Positions 17,498 through 27,188 of a stretch of DNA of 64,000 nt are shown one piece after another. The position numbers were made by a program, and so were the translations under genes. The notes beneath the pieces were generated by a model. That model ran no database searches and had not been told where the DNA came from. It worked only from the letters and a program-made list of their open reading frames with translations. This DNA comes from Paenibacillus kyungheensis. GTDB taxonomy: Bacteria > Bacillota > Bacilli > Paenibacillales > Paenibacillaceae. Position 1 is the first letter of the stretch; every line of letters starts with the position of its first letter. Location of the stretch: contig NZ_CP117416.1 of the NCBI RefSeq assembly GCF_028606985.1, forward strand, positions 3,448,001 to 3,512,000, given 5' to 3'.

Positions 17498-17528
17498 ATG
17501 AAATGCAGTATATACGGAATGAAATGCC
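17498..17528 (-). promoter_or_regulatory. Tandem LytTR (YpdB-like) operator
   Basis: On the minus strand, GGCATTTCAT (17528-17519) and TGCATTTCAT (17507-17498) are separated by exactly 11 nt, giving a 21-bp period. The pair ends about 10 bp upstream of the -35 position of the transporter promoter and lies directly after the response-regulator stop. As I recall, the E. coli YpdB site is GGCATTTCAT-N11-GGCATTTCAT, so 19 of 20 bases agree. Confidence 0.8.
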
Positions 17529-17529
17529 T

Positions 17530-18375
17530 TTAGATACTCATGATCTGCCTGAACTCTTTGACCTTACTTCGGCTCACAGGAACTTCATAATCCAGATCAT
17601 GTAAACGCAGTAAATAAGTGTTATTAAACCAAGGTACAATTTCACGGATTTTGGTAATATTAACGATATATGAACGATGACAACGGAAAAAATATTCGTC
17701 TGGCAACGTATTTTGAAATTCTGAAATGCTAGATGTCACTGTATATTCAGCTCGCTTGGTAAATACATTGGTTACTTTCTCACTAGCAGATGCATAATAG
17801 ACATCATCTACAGGGATCACTTGAATTTTATCATTTTTCCATAAGCTGATTTTGCCTTGAAGCACATGAGAATGATGCGGCACATGAGTGGTACTTGCTG
17901 TTGTTGATTGTCCCAACAATGGTTGTGCTTTATGCGCATCATAATCTTCCGAAGAGTGATCGGCTGGTTCTTTGTCGATCGGCTGTGAGAATATCGGCTG
18001 TGCACCATGATCACGTTCATACGTACTTTCCAACTTGCGTAGCATCGAAGTCATACGTGATTCACTATACGGCTTCAAAATATAATCAAAAGCTTCAATT
18101 TCAAAAGCTTCTGCTGCATGTTCTTTGTATGCTGTAATAAAAATAATATAAGGCTTACGTGAAAATTTGCTAATCGTATGTGCCAAAAACACCCCGTCTA
18201 ACGAAGGGATATTAATATCTAAAAAAATAGCATCGACTTCATGATCCTGTACATATTTCAATACATCCATTCCATCGTCAAAACTACCTACAATCTCGAT
18301 CTGACTATACGTGCGAATATAATATTCTAATTCTTGTCTTGCCAGAAATTCATCTTCCACTACGATTGCTTTCAT
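17530..18375 (-). CDS. LytTR-type response regulator (YpdB-like)
   Basis: 281 residues. Receiver domain at about 1-120 with acidic pocket Glu7/Asp8, phospho-acceptor Asp53 in FLDINIP, Thr81 and Lys101. A polar, His/Gln-rich linker (about 125-175) leads to a LytTR DNA-binding domain (about 175-280) with [12 protein letters not shown] and the terminal [12 protein letters not shown]. It overlaps the kinase gene by 4 bp (ATGA), so the two are translationally coupled. The adjacent tandem operator suggests it activates the OFA transporter gene. Confidence 0.93.
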   Translation of the reverse strand: MKAIVVEDEFLARQELEYYIRTYSQIEIVGSFDDGMDVLKYVQDHEVDAIFLDINIPSLDGVFLAHTISKFSRKPYIIFITAYKEHAAEAFEIEAFDYILKPYSESRMTSMLRKLESTYERDHGAQPIFSQPIDKEPADHSSEDYDAHKAQPLLGQSTTASTTHVPHHSHVLQGKISLWKNDKIQVIPVDDVYYASASEKVTNVFTKRAEYTVTSSISEFQNTLPDEYFFRCHRSYIVNITKIREIVPWFNNTYLLRLHDLDYEVPVSRSKVKEFRQIMSI

Positions 18376-20045
18376 GATAGCTCCTTTTTCACTTTAAACT
18401 GAATACGTGTGCCTCGTTCCAGACGCTGAATCTGTAATCCTTCACCATAGATTAATTTAACCCTTTGATGCACATTAGACAATCCGATTCGATTTTCAGG
18501 CATTTTACCATTATAGACATTTTGAATAATTTCTGGATCGATACCTGCTCCTGTATCTTCAACACTAATCAGCACTTGATCACCATGATCTTTTACAGAT
18601 AAGGTTACTGTACCGGAACCTTTCCCTTTCAAAATGCCATGAACTATCGCATTTTCAACTAATGGCTGAATAATAAGACTAGGAATTTTCACTTCTACTT
18701 CTTCGTCCACATCATAGATTACTGTCAATTTATTACCGAATCGTGCTTTTTCGATCTCTACATAATTCACTACTTGACCCAGTTCTTTGTTAATATCGAT
18801 TAATTGGTCACTCCATTCCAAACTATGACGAAGATAACCGGAAAGGTTAATAATCATCTCGCGTGCATAATTCGGATCAATACGAATAGAGGAAGCAATC
18901 GCATTTAGCGCATTAAACAGAAAATGAGGATTAATACTGGTCTGTAACGCTTTAATCTCTGCTTTATTTGCCATTTCTTTCATCTGTTCAATTCGGGATA
19001 CTTCCATCAATGTTGAAATAATCTGTGACAGACCGACAGCTAAAGTTTGTAAAGAATACGTGATTTTATGCGCTTTACGATAATAGATTTTGAGCGCACC
19101 GGTGACGACTCCTTTTTCAGTTAAAGGAATAATAATTAACGATTGGATATTAGGCACTTTACCTTCTGCATCGTTGTTGCTGATCATAATCTCGCCACTG
19201 CGAATCGTCTGCTTGGTCGCATCGGTTATAATTTCATGTCCAATATTATAATGATCTTCACCAAGCCCTACATAAGCTAAGATCAGCTTTGTATCGGTTA
19301 TAGCTACCGCATCTGCTTGAATATCTTCTTTGATAATACCGCATATTTTGCGTAAAGATTCACTGTTTATCGATCGGAAATAAGGAAGCGTTTTGTTCGC
19401 AATATCAAGTGCTAATTTGGCTTGCCTTGCTGCTATATTTTCCTTTTCCCCTTCGACTCCTTGTACAAATAACACAATCAACCCTACACTCACCTGACCG
19501 AGAATCATCGGCAAAGCAATAATCGATACAATTTCTCTACCCAATTGAGCAGGTTCTGCCATCACTAGAATCAAAAACATGGTTAACGCTTCGCAAAACA
19601 TACCTGCGATAATTCCGACAATCCAGCGTCGATTGCGTTTTATTTTTTTGTGAATATAACCTGAGACAATCCCTGCAATAATACTGGTAATGAGACACGG
19701 TAACGAAGTCACTCCATCAATATCGATCAAATAACGATGAAGCCCTGACACTACCCCGGTCACGATACCTACAGGCCAACCAAAAAGGATACCACCTGCC
19801 ATCACAGCGATAATACGTACATTGACCAGTGATCCTTCGACGTTAATACCGGTATAAGTTCCAAATACAGCAAAACCGCTAAAAATAATCGAAATAATCA
19901 GCAAATCTTTTTTAAATAAAATATCTTTCTGGAAAATCTGTCTAAAATGAGATAGACGGGTCAAAAAATATAAACAGATCAACAGCAAAGCTGCTCGTTC
20001 AAACAGTTGTAATAAAATAATCACAGTCACATTATTGGTAAGCAT
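18372..20045 (-). CDS. LytS-family sensor histidine kinase
   Basis: 557 residues. The first 190 or so form several membrane segments of the 5TM-5TMR_LYT type ([38 protein letters not shown]). A GAF-like middle region (about 205-340) precedes the His_kinase box [13 protein letters not shown], whose His is the phosphorylation site, and an HATPase with [13 protein letters not shown] and IGLSNV. The start at ATG 20045 follows GGAGG; an upstream GTG is also in frame. The LytS group includes pyruvate sensors (BtsS, YpdA, B. subtilis LytS); pyruvate sensing here is inference supported by the OFA target. Confidence 0.92.
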   Translation of the reverse strand: MLTNNVTVIILLQLFERAALLLICLYFLTRLSHFRQIFQKDILFKKDLLIISIIFSGFAVFGTYTGINVEGSLVNVRIIAVMAGGILFGWPVGIVTGVVSGLHRYLIDIDGVTSLPCLITSIIAGIVSGYIHKKIKRNRRWIVGIIAGMFCEALTMFLILVMAEPAQLGREIVSIIALPMILGQVSVGLIVLFVQGVEGEKENIAARQAKLALDIANKTLPYFRSINSESLRKICGIIKEDIQADAVAITDTKLILAYVGLGEDHYNIGHEIITDATKQTIRSGEIMISNNDAEGKVPNIQSLIIIPLTEKGVVTGALKIYYRKAHKITYSLQTLAVGLSQIISTLMEVSRIEQMKEMANKAEIKALQTSINPHFLFNALNAIASSIRIDPNYAREMIINLSGYLRHSLEWSDQLIDINKELGQVVNYVEIEKARFGNKLTVIYDVDEEVEVKIPSLIIQPLVENAIVHGILKGKGSGTVTLSVKDHGDQVLISVEDTGAGIDPEIIQNVYNGKMPENRIGLSNVHQRVKLIYGEGLQIQRLERGTRIQFKVKKELS

Positions 20046-20157
20046 CTGTTCCTCCAATATCAATTTCACAAAGTATAAGCTAGATCATATGTTCATTTAC
20101 TACATCTTTTCTAGTGTACACTATTTTGCGACTATGGATTGTGACACCTTTCAAAAT

Positions 20158-20196
20158 AAACCCAATCACTCTGCTAATCACAGAATCATTGGGTTT
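20158..20196 (-). terminator. Terminator of the ABC importer operon
   Basis: AAACCCAAT/ATTGGGTTT outer stem with an inner TCTG/CAGA, followed by a T-rich tract on the minus strand. Confidence 0.75.
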
Positions 20197-20222
20197 AGAT
20201 TGAAATATATTAGAGAGTACAG

Positions 20223-21017
20223 TTAACCAAGCACAACACGATCATCTGCCATTTTAGTTCCGCTAATCTGTTCGAATTCAGACATTAGTCGTTCGATCGT
20301 AAGATCCTTTTTGCGTTCTTCATCAATATCCAAAATAATTTTACCTTTATCCATCATAATCAGGCGATTACCAAGACGGATAGCTTGCTCCATATTATGA
20401 GTAACCATCAATGTGGTTAGATTCATATCACGCACAATTTCTTTGGTAAGTGAAGTAATCAAATCTGCACGTGCAGGATCAAGCGCTGCTGTATGTTCAT
20501 CAAGTAACAGAATCTGTGGACGGGTAAATGTGGCCATCAATAGACTGAGCGCCTGACGTTCTCCACCGGATAACATCCCTACTTTGGCGCGTAATCGATT
20601 TTCCAGTCCAATCCCCAGACGTGATAATTCCTGCTTGAATAGATTCCGTCTTGTAGAAGTCACTCCAAAAGCAAAACCACGATTTTTGCCACGACGATAA
20701 GCCATTGCTAGATTTTCTTCAATCGACATATGAGGAGCGGTTCCAGCCATAGGATCTTGAAAAACACGTCCGATCCAGCGACTACGCTGATACTCTGCTA
20801 AATGCCCTACAGATTGCCCTTCGATCTTCACCAGACCTGTATCTGGTTTTATTACCCCGGAAATAATATTCATCAGAGTTGATTTGCCAGCACCATTACT
20901 ACCAATGACCGTTACAAAATCACCAGGGTTCAAATGAAGCTGAATTCCTATTAAAGCAATTTTTTCATCGACTGTACCAGGGTTGAACAATTTAGATACA
21001 TTTTCGATATGTAGCAT
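20223..21017 (-). CDS. ABC transporter ATP-binding protein (TrpZ-like)
   Basis: 264 residues with a complete nucleotide-binding domain: Walker A GSNGAGKST (about 39-47), Q-loop RVFQDP, signature MLSGGERQA (about 148-156), Walker B ILLLDEHTAALD and H-loop TLMVTHN. The start codon shares one base with the permease stop (TAATG), so the two are translationally coupled. It powers the importer formed with the permease and the lipoprotein encoded upstream. Confidence 0.93.
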   Translation of the reverse strand: MLHIENVSKLFNPGTVDEKIALIGIQLHLNPGDFVTVIGSNGAGKSTLMNIISGVIKPDTGLVKIEGQSVGHLAEYQRSRWIGRVFQDPMAGTAPHMSIEENLAMAYRRGKNRGFAFGVTSTRRNLFKQELSRLGIGLENRLRAKVGMLSGGERQALSLLMATFTRPQILLLDEHTAALDPARADLITSLTKEIVRDMNLTTLMVTHNMEQAIRLGNRLIMMDKGKIILDIDEERKKDLTIERLMSEFEQISGTKMADDRVVLG

Positions 21018-21952
21018 TACTGTTCACCTCCGGTTGGTTTGGAATAAGGAGTGGTCTGGATATTGCTTAGTAATTCTGCAGAACGCTTTTTAGCTAATCC
21101 TTTTTGCTTCACTTTACTGCGAATAGCCGGGAATACAAGCGCAATAATAACGATAACTGCTGTGATTAATTTGAGATCAGATGCTTCAAACCATTCAATT
21201 CGTAGAGCGGCTGTAACCACAATCCGGTACACAATCGAACCTAAAATAACAGCTAAAGTAGCTCTGAATACTGTTTTGGCACCAAATATTGCTTCACCTA
21301 TAATGACAGAAGCAAGTCCGATCACAATCATCCCGATTCCTGAAGTTGCATCTGCAAAGGTAGACGTCTGAGCAACAAAAGCACCTGATAAAGCGACCAG
21401 ACCATTGGACAGACTCACACCAATAATAGTGGTAGTGTCTGTATTCGCTCCCAGACTACGAATCATCTGCTTATTGTCGCCAGTCGCTCGCAATGCTAAT
21501 CCCATATCGGTACGCAAAAAGGCATCCAATAACAATTTGCATAAAATCACAATTATCAGCATTAGTGCAATCGGAGAAATATGATCAAATACCATGGCAT
21601 TACCAAAAATAGATACGTTAGGACTTCCCAAAATCCGCAAGTTGATCGAATATAATGCAATCATCATCAAAATTCCGGATAACAATCCATTAATTTTACC
21701 TTTCGTATGAAGTAAGCCTGTACATGCTCCTGCTGCCAGCCCTCCTGCAAAAGCACCTAAACAGGCAAGCCATGGGGAATATCCATGTACAATCATAACG
21801 GCTGTAATTGCACTACCTGTTGTAAAACTTCCATCTACCGTCAAATCAGGAAAATCCAAAATACGAAATGTAATATATACTCCTAATGCGAGCAACGCAT
21901 ATAACAACCCTAGTTGTAACGATCCCTCGCCTATTTTCAAAACTAAGTCCAT
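21017..21952 (-). CDS. ABC transporter permease (TrpY-like, BPD_transp_2 family)
   Basis: 311 residues with about eight or nine membrane segments and features of the branched-chain amino acid/TrpY permease family: FPDLTVDGSFTTGSA near residues 35-49 and GLALRATGDNKQMIRSLG near 170-187. It forms the channel of the importer. A 224-nt gap with a hairpin separates it from the binding-protein gene. Confidence 0.9.
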   Translation of the reverse strand: MDLVLKIGEGSLQLGLLYALLALGVYITFRILDFPDLTVDGSFTTGSAITAVMIVHGYSPWLACLGAFAGGLAAGACTGLLHTKGKINGLLSGILMMIALYSINLRILGSPNVSIFGNAMVFDHISPIALMLIIVILCKLLLDAFLRTDMGLALRATGDNKQMIRSLGANTDTTTIIGVSLSNGLVALSGAFVAQTSTFADATSGIGMIVIGLASVIIGEAIFGAKTVFRATLAVILGSIVYRIVVTAALRIEWFEASDLKLITAVIVIIALVFPAIRSKVKQKGLAKKRSAELLSNIQTTPYSKPTGGEQ

Positions 21953-22035
21953 AAAATAAGCTCGCCCCTTTCTTCTTCATGCTGCCTATTGCTAATCGCT
22001 GTTGGTTACGCTTATCTTATCCAACACCATGTACC

Positions 22036-22072
22036 AAAATAGGATGAACTCCAAAGAAGCTCATCCCATTTT
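22036..22072 (-). other. Intra-operon hairpin between binding-protein and permease genes
   Basis: AAAAT-A-GGATGA pairs with TCATCC-C-ATTTT across a 13-nt loop in the 224-nt gap. It could be a partial terminator or mRNA-stability element that sets more binding protein than permease. Confidence 0.5.
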
Positions 22073-22176
22073 GCATGATCTTATTTGCTTTTGACGACTG
22101 GTGCAATAGGGCCATACGATGTGATCTTATAGCTTTATTTTATTGTGTTAGTATCTAATATCACTGTTTTATCTTT

Positions 22177-23214
22177 TTATTGAATCAAATTATTCTCTGG
22201 ATCTTTCACTTTGGCTTTCATTTCATCGGTCACTTTGATTCCCTGAGCTTCTGCGGCTTTGAGATTTAAGATCAAATCTAATTTTTCTTGCATCGCTACA
22301 GGTAAGTCACCTACATTTTTGCCATTTTTCAATACATCGACAGCCATTTGCCCTACTTGATAACCATGATCATAATATTTAAAGCCTACTGTAGCAAAAG
22401 CTCCTTTTTCTACAGTATCCCGATCACTTGAAAAGAAAGGCATTTTGTTCTCATTCGCTAATTGAATAATTGTATCAACAGCACTTACGACCGAATTATC
22501 CAGCGTAATATAAAAAGCATCTGCACGACCGACTAACGATTGTGCTGCTTGTTGAACTTCAGACGTGTTTGTCACTGCTGCTTTGATTAATGTAATACCA
22601 TGTTTTTTGAAAGCTTCTTCTGCGCGCTGTGCCATAATAACAGCATTCGGTTCACCTTCATTGATGACCAGACCAATTGTTTTGATATCAGGCAATTCTG
22701 TACCGATAAAGTCAGCTAATTCTGTGATCGCTTCTGGGTTGGTATCCGATGCTCCAGATACATTTCCACCCGGCTTTTGTAGATCACTTACGATTTTGGC
22801 GCTTAATGGATCAGTAACTGCTGCAAATAAAACCGGTGTATCTTTCACCTGACTCACTACTGCTTGTGCTGAAGGAGTAGCAATCGCCAGTACCAGATCA
22901 TTGTCACTTTGCGATAATGTCTGTGCAATAGATAAGTTATTGGTAGAATCACCTTGTGCATTTTTATAATCAACTGTTAAATTTTGACCTTCTACAATCC
23001 CTGCATCTTTTAAAGCTGCTAGAAAACCTTCACGTGTCTCATCCAAAGAAGGATGCTCTACAATTTGCGAGATACCAATTTTGTACGATTTGCTATCTGT
23101 GCTACCTGTATCTCCTGAAGAAGCACCTTCATTTGCATTACTGCTACATCCTACTGCTGTCAACATCATCATTACCATACTTAGAGGTAAAATCCATTTC
23201 TGCTTCAAATTCAT
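22177..23214 (-). CDS. ABC transporter substrate-binding lipoprotein (TrpX-like, PF04392 type)
   Basis: 345 residues. A lipoprotein signal with lipobox LTAVGC (Cys23) precedes a type-1 periplasmic-binding fold: KIGISQIVEHPSLDETREG, a VLFAAVTDPLSAKIV segment and NPEAITELADF. These features place it in the ABC_sub_bind (TrpX) family, whose members bind aromatic amino acids or unknown ligands. The chosen start (ATG 23214) gives a proper signal peptide and follows GAGGGG. First gene of the importer operon, preceded by an unusual cluster of dyads. Confidence 0.9.
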   Translation of the reverse strand: MNLKQKWILPLSMVMMMLTAVGCSSNANEGASSGDTGSTDSKSYKIGISQIVEHPSLDETREGFLAALKDAGIVEGQNLTVDYKNAQGDSTNNLSIAQTLSQSDNDLVLAIATPSAQAVVSQVKDTPVLFAAVTDPLSAKIVSDLQKPGGNVSGASDTNPEAITELADFIGTELPDIKTIGLVINEGEPNAVIMAQRAEEAFKKHGITLIKAAVTNTSEVQQAAQSLVGRADAFYITLDNSVVSAVDTIIQLANENKMPFFSSDRDTVEKGAFATVGFKYYDHGYQVGQMAVDVLKNGKNVGDLPVAMQEKLDLILNLKAAEAQGIKVTDEMKAKVKDPENNLIQ

Positions 23215-23255
23215 TGACGTGTAACCCCTCTCATCTCTAGTCTTAAGCTGTATAT

Positions 23256-23359
23256 GTTCAGTAAACTGAACTGCATCATTCAAACTACAATGCCGTTTGA
23301 ATGCGTTGCAACTTTACTTAATGAAAGTAAGAGTATAAAAAAAGGAATCTTTTTATACT
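23256..23359. promoter_or_regulatory. Cluster of five consecutive inverted repeats upstream of the ABC importer
   Basis: In order: GTTCAGT-aa-ACTGAAC (23256-23271), CATTCAAAC-N9-GTTTGAATG (23277-23303), palindrome GTTGCAAC (23305-23312), TTACTT-N5-AAGTAA (23314-23330) and AGTATAAAAA-N8-TTTTTATACT (23332-23359). All arms are perfect. The cluster begins 42 nt upstream of the binding-protein start and lies in the divergent gap with the secreted-protein gene. Whether it acts as DNA operators or as a multi-hairpin leader is unknown. Confidence 0.65.
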
Positions 23360-23483
23360 TCACATTCGGTGAAATATTCTTAGCGTATTTTAATTTACTT
23401 TTAAGAGTATTCTCATCTACATCGATTATGCTAAGCGGGTATCCTCAACGTAAAGCATCAATTGAGAAAGGTGGAGAGCCTGA

Positions 23484-24017
23484 ATGGATATGAAAAAAAT
23501 CGTAGCGACCAGTTCGATAGCGATGGCGCTAACTATCAGTGGAACAGCAATCATTAGTCCACAAGCTCATGCATCAACGATTAGCAAAATCATTCCTAGT
23601 CGACTGGAAAGCACTATCGCTACTCCGTTATCCGATAATCAGACTCCAAAGCGTGATATGCAACAGCTTATTCAAGAACAATATAAACCATCGATTTCGA
23701 TCACTTCATCGGCTCCAAATAGTCTGCTATCTACTCATTCGTTATGGAGTATAGGCAACTTATTCGATGAAATAGCCAGTCTGCTTGGAATGACGAATCA
23801 TGAACTGAAGCAACATTTGCAGGATGGAGATACAATTGCTCAAATCGCTGAGCATCAAGGTATGGAACAAACAAAAATTGCTGATGTGTTGATTACTAAC
23901 ATAAGTATCATCTGGCAGCAACAACGAGCTGCTGGTCAAATTACACAATCTCAATATGAACAATATAGGGTAGAGGCTGAAAATCAAGCACAGAGGATCA
24001 TTAACAGTGCTATGTAA
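23484..24017 (+). CDS. Secreted protein of unknown function
   Basis: 177 residues. A clear Sec signal (MDMKKIVATSSIAMALTIS, cleavage likely after AHA near residue 30) is followed by a polar linker and a helical domain (about 90-177). The segment LGMTNHELKQHLQDGDTIAQ followed by IAEHQGM resembles the small HTH-like helical repeats common in secreted Bacillales proteins. An AAGGTGGAG site precedes two in-frame ATGs (23484, 23490). It is divergent from the ABC importer. No function assigned. Confidence 0.75.
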   Translation: MDMKKIVATSSIAMALTISGTAIISPQAHASTISKIIPSRLESTIATPLSDNQTPKRDMQQLIQEQYKPSISITSSAPNSLLSTHSLWSIGNLFDEIASLLGMTNHELKQHLQDGDTIAQIAEHQGMEQTKIADVLITNISIIWQQQRAAGQITQSQYEQYRVEAENQAQRIINSAM

Positions 24018-24173
24018 AAATATAAGTGATAGGGAAAATGTATATTGAATCTATATTAAAGCGCTGGACTATGGGAAGTCAATCTATAATTAGATATACA
24101 TGTGTAAAAAAATCATTTGCTACCAAAGCGCTTGTTTATCCACTTTTTTCATATGTATGTTATAACGTATACT

Positions 24174-24211
24174 CAAAAGGAGAGCACGATAATCGTACTC
24201 TCCTTTTGTTT
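24174..24211. terminator. Bidirectional terminator
   Basis: CAAAAGGAGAG/CTCTCCTTTTG with inner ACGAT/ATCGT pairing, between the secreted-protein gene (+) and recG (-). Confidence 0.9.
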
Positions 24212-24235
24212 GTGATGTTTTGCTATAATCTAGAT

Positions 24236-26287
24236 TTAATCCATTAACTCGCCTTGAAAAACTTGCTGTTTTTCAAGATAATCCCGTAAAGCAGCATATT
24301 CTGGTGAAGTCCAGAAAAATTCATTACTCACTAATTTTACAGCATCTACACGAGCAATCTCTAACACTTCGTAATCGCTCATCATATCCGCTACTTTGAA
24401 CTCTGGCAGTCCACTTTGCTTGGTACCGAAAAACTCACCAGGTCCTCGAATTTCTAGATCGCGCCGGGAAACTTCAAATCCATCTTCAGTCTCAGTCATG
24501 GCACGCATTCGTTCTTGCCCTGTTTCCGATTTGGGATCGGCTATCAATATACAGAACGAAGCATGTTCTCCCCGACCGACACGTCCACGTAGCTGATGAA
24601 GTTGTGATAATCCAAAACGATCTGCATCCATAATAATCATCAGTGTCGCATTCGGAACATCGACACCTACTTCTACAACTGTTGTAGACACTAATAATTG
24701 AATATCATTACTGTAGAAATGACGCATCGTTTCTTCTTTTTCTGCTGCACTCATACGTCCGTGTAACAGTCCTACTTTGTAATTCGGAAAATCTTGATCC
24801 ATCTGTATATATAGATCAATCGCATTCTGCACATCCAATTTATCGGATTCTTCAATCAGTGGACAGATTAGATAAGCTTGTCGTCCTTGATCAATTTCAC
24901 GAGCGATAAATCCTTTGACACGATCCATCATATTATGTTTTACCCAGTACGTATTGATCGGCTTGCGCCCTTTAGGACGTTCGGCAATCGTCGACACATC
25001 CATATCTCCGAAAGCAGTAATTGCCAGTGTCCGCGGAATAGGTGTAGCTGTCATCGTTAGTACATCAGGATCAAAGCCTTTACGTCTTAAAATACTTCGC
25101 TGATTAACACCAAAGCGATGCTGCTCATCGGTGACAACCACCCCTAGACTGCGAAAATACACTTCATCTTGAATCAAAGCATGAGTACCGACCAAAATAT
25201 CGATCATCCCCATTTGCAATGAAGCCAGCAGATCCTTCCGCTTGCGTCCAGTGACACTACTCGTTAACATCCCTACAGTTATCCCAAATGGCTCAAACAT
25301 CCGCTGGAGCGAACGCATATGCTGTTCTGCAAGGATCTCGGTCGGAACCATTAATGCGCCTTGATGACCAGAACGTACGGTTGCAAATAAAGCAATTGCA
25401 GCAATGACCGTTTTACCTGAACCCACATCGCCTTGAAGCAGACGATTCATACTATAAGGTGCACGCATATCTTTCAGAATTTCCAATTCAACCTGTTTCT
25501 GTGCATCAGTTAATTCAAAAGGCAAGCTACGAACAAATTCCCGAATCGTTGCGTTATCTGTCGTATGCACAATCCCACCATTTCGCTTACGGTTAATATT
25601 GCGATACGCTTGTAATTTTAATTGGAATAGAAATAACTCTTCATAGACCATCCGGCGACGTGCTTGCTTACCTTCATCGGTATCACCCGGTTGATGCAAA
25701 TGACGAATCGCTTGTTTGCGTGATACAAGCTTATAACGTTGCATAATCTCTTGTGGTAAAATTTCAGGAATCATTTCCCCATATTGATCCAAAGCTTTGC
25801 CTATCGTTTTGCGCATCCAGCCCTGTGTAATATTGCCTCCTACCGAATAGACCGGTTGAAGACTACCACTACGCTGTGTACCTTTATCGGGAAATTCGGA
25901 ATCAAGTACAGTCATTTGTGAACGACGTTGATCCCATTTTCCAGTAAGTATAATTTCACGACCTGATGTTAATTGTTCTTTCAGATAATGACGGTTAAAC
26001 CATGTCGCTGTTACCATCCAATCATCGACCATCATTTTACAGGTTAGACGTGATTTTTTACCATATCGTTGTAGTACAGGTAGACCTACAATTTTGGCTT
26101 GTACCGTAATTTTTTCTCCATCTTTCACTTCTATCAGTGACCGCAGACGGTAATCTTCATATCGAAAAGGAAAATACTCCAGTAAATCAAGTATCGTATA
26201 GACGCCAAAGGCGTGAAGCTCTCCTTCTTTGAGAGCACTCACGCCGTTCACTTGCCGAACTGTAATCTGTTCTAGACTGATATTCAT
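24236..26287 (-). CDS. recG: ATP-dependent DNA helicase RecG
   Basis: 683 residues, the B. subtilis size. An N-terminal wedge/OB domain (about 50-150) recognises branched DNA; the SF2 helicase core carries Walker A GDVGSGKTVIA, motif II DEQHRFG, motif III TMTATPIPRTL and motif VI QLRGRVGRG. It remodels stalled forks and Holliday junctions. The start at ATG 26287 follows GAGGG by 6 nt and lies 13 nt after the degV stop, replacing a longer frame that would overlap degV. Confidence 0.97.
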   Translation of the reverse strand: MNISLEQITVRQVNGVSALKEGELHAFGVYTILDLLEYFPFRYEDYRLRSLIEVKDGEKITVQAKIVGLPVLQRYGKKSRLTCKMMVDDWMVTATWFNRHYLKEQLTSGREIILTGKWDQRRSQMTVLDSEFPDKGTQRSGSLQPVYSVGGNITQGWMRKTIGKALDQYGEMIPEILPQEIMQRYKLVSRKQAIRHLHQPGDTDEGKQARRRMVYEELFLFQLKLQAYRNINRKRNGGIVHTTDNATIREFVRSLPFELTDAQKQVELEILKDMRAPYSMNRLLQGDVGSGKTVIAAIALFATVRSGHQGALMVPTEILAEQHMRSLQRMFEPFGITVGMLTSSVTGRKRKDLLASLQMGMIDILVGTHALIQDEVYFRSLGVVVTDEQHRFGVNQRSILRRKGFDPDVLTMTATPIPRTLAITAFGDMDVSTIAERPKGRKPINTYWVKHNMMDRVKGFIAREIDQGRQAYLICPLIEESDKLDVQNAIDLYIQMDQDFPNYKVGLLHGRMSAAEKEETMRHFYSNDIQLLVSTTVVEVGVDVPNATLMIIMDADRFGLSQLHQLRGRVGRGEHASFCILIADPKSETGQERMRAMTETEDGFEVSRRDLEIRGPGEFFGTKQSGLPEFKVADMMSDYEVLEIARVDAVKLVSNEFFWTSPEYAALRDYLEKQQVFQGELMD

Positions 26288-26300
26288 GTTCATCCCTCGT

Positions 26301-27161
26301 TTATGGCTGATCCGGCCACGCGAAGATTCCAAGTGTACGCGCTCCTGTATGGCTTCCCACTACAGATCCGATGTCTGGTAGCACCAGCTCACCAATCTCA
26401 TAATGTTCTTTGAACAACGCTAACAGTGGCTCGGTAGACTGTGGATCAGCTGTATGTCCCAAAGCTAGATTGATTTTATCCACTTTTAATTCTTGACGCA
26501 TCATTTCTACGATACGTGCCATTGCTTTTTTCTGACCTCTTACTTTTTCAACAGCATAGATTTGACCTTGTTCATCAATCGATAAGATAGGCTTTACATT
26601 CAGTAATGTTCCGAGAACTGCTGATGCTCGTCCAATCCGTCCACCTTTACGCAGATTTTCCAGATCATCTACGATAAAGTACAATGAACGACTTTTCAAA
26701 ATATGTTCTACACCGTCTATAATCTCATTGACTGTTTTTCCTTGCTGAGCCAGTCTAGCTGCATGTACTACAGCCATTCCAAACCCGTACGAAGCCGACT
26801 TGGAATCCAGTATCGTAATATGATCATCTTGATCGATCATCGATTTGCCGATTAATGCTGATTGATACGTCCCGCTAAGTCCTGATGATAAATGAATAGA
26901 TACGATCGAAGCATCAGGATACTGCTCATGAATGGATTGGTACGCTTCTGCAAATTTGGCAGGAGCCGGTTGTGATGTAGTCGGCAAGACAGATACAGAC
27001 ACCAGACGACGGTAAAATTCATTTGCCTGAATATCTACACCATCTTCAAACGTTTCTTCACCGAAAAACAAACTTAACGGGATAATCCGTATACCATACT
27101 GTTCTGCTAGAGCAGCCGGAATATCTGCTGTACTATCAGTGACGATTATCGTATGTGCCAT
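26301..27161 (-). CDS. DegV family fatty acid-binding protein (FakB-like)
   Basis: 286 residues with the DegV signature TDSTADIP at the N-terminus and HLSSGLSGTYQSA near residue 93, plus the FVDDLENLRKGGRIG-type segment (here FIVDDLENLRKGGRIG). FakB proteins present a bound fatty acid to the kinase FakA for phosphorylation and entry into phospholipids. It lies 27 nt downstream of fakA and 13 nt upstream of recG on the same strand, supporting a FakA/FakB pair. AGGAGG precedes the ATG. Confidence 0.9.
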   Translation of the reverse strand: MAHTIIVTDSTADIPAALAEQYGIRIIPLSLFFGEETFEDGVDIQANEFYRRLVSVSVLPTTSQPAPAKFAEAYQSIHEQYPDASIVSIHLSSGLSGTYQSALIGKSMIDQDDHITILDSKSASYGFGMAVVHAARLAQQGKTVNEIIDGVEHILKSRSLYFIVDDLENLRKGGRIGRASAVLGTLLNVKPILSIDEQGQIYAVEKVRGQKKAMARIVEMMRQELKVDKINLALGHTADPQSTEPLLALFKEHYEIGELVLPDIGSVVGSHTGARTLGIFAWPDQP

Positions 27162-27188
27162 CGTTTCTCCCTCCTATCGTTCCTATTC

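Noticed and set aside
23215-23483. T-box leader upstream of the TrpX-like gene
   Set aside because: No GGUGG-type T-box sequence or specifier-loop architecture is visible; the region is instead filled with short dyads.
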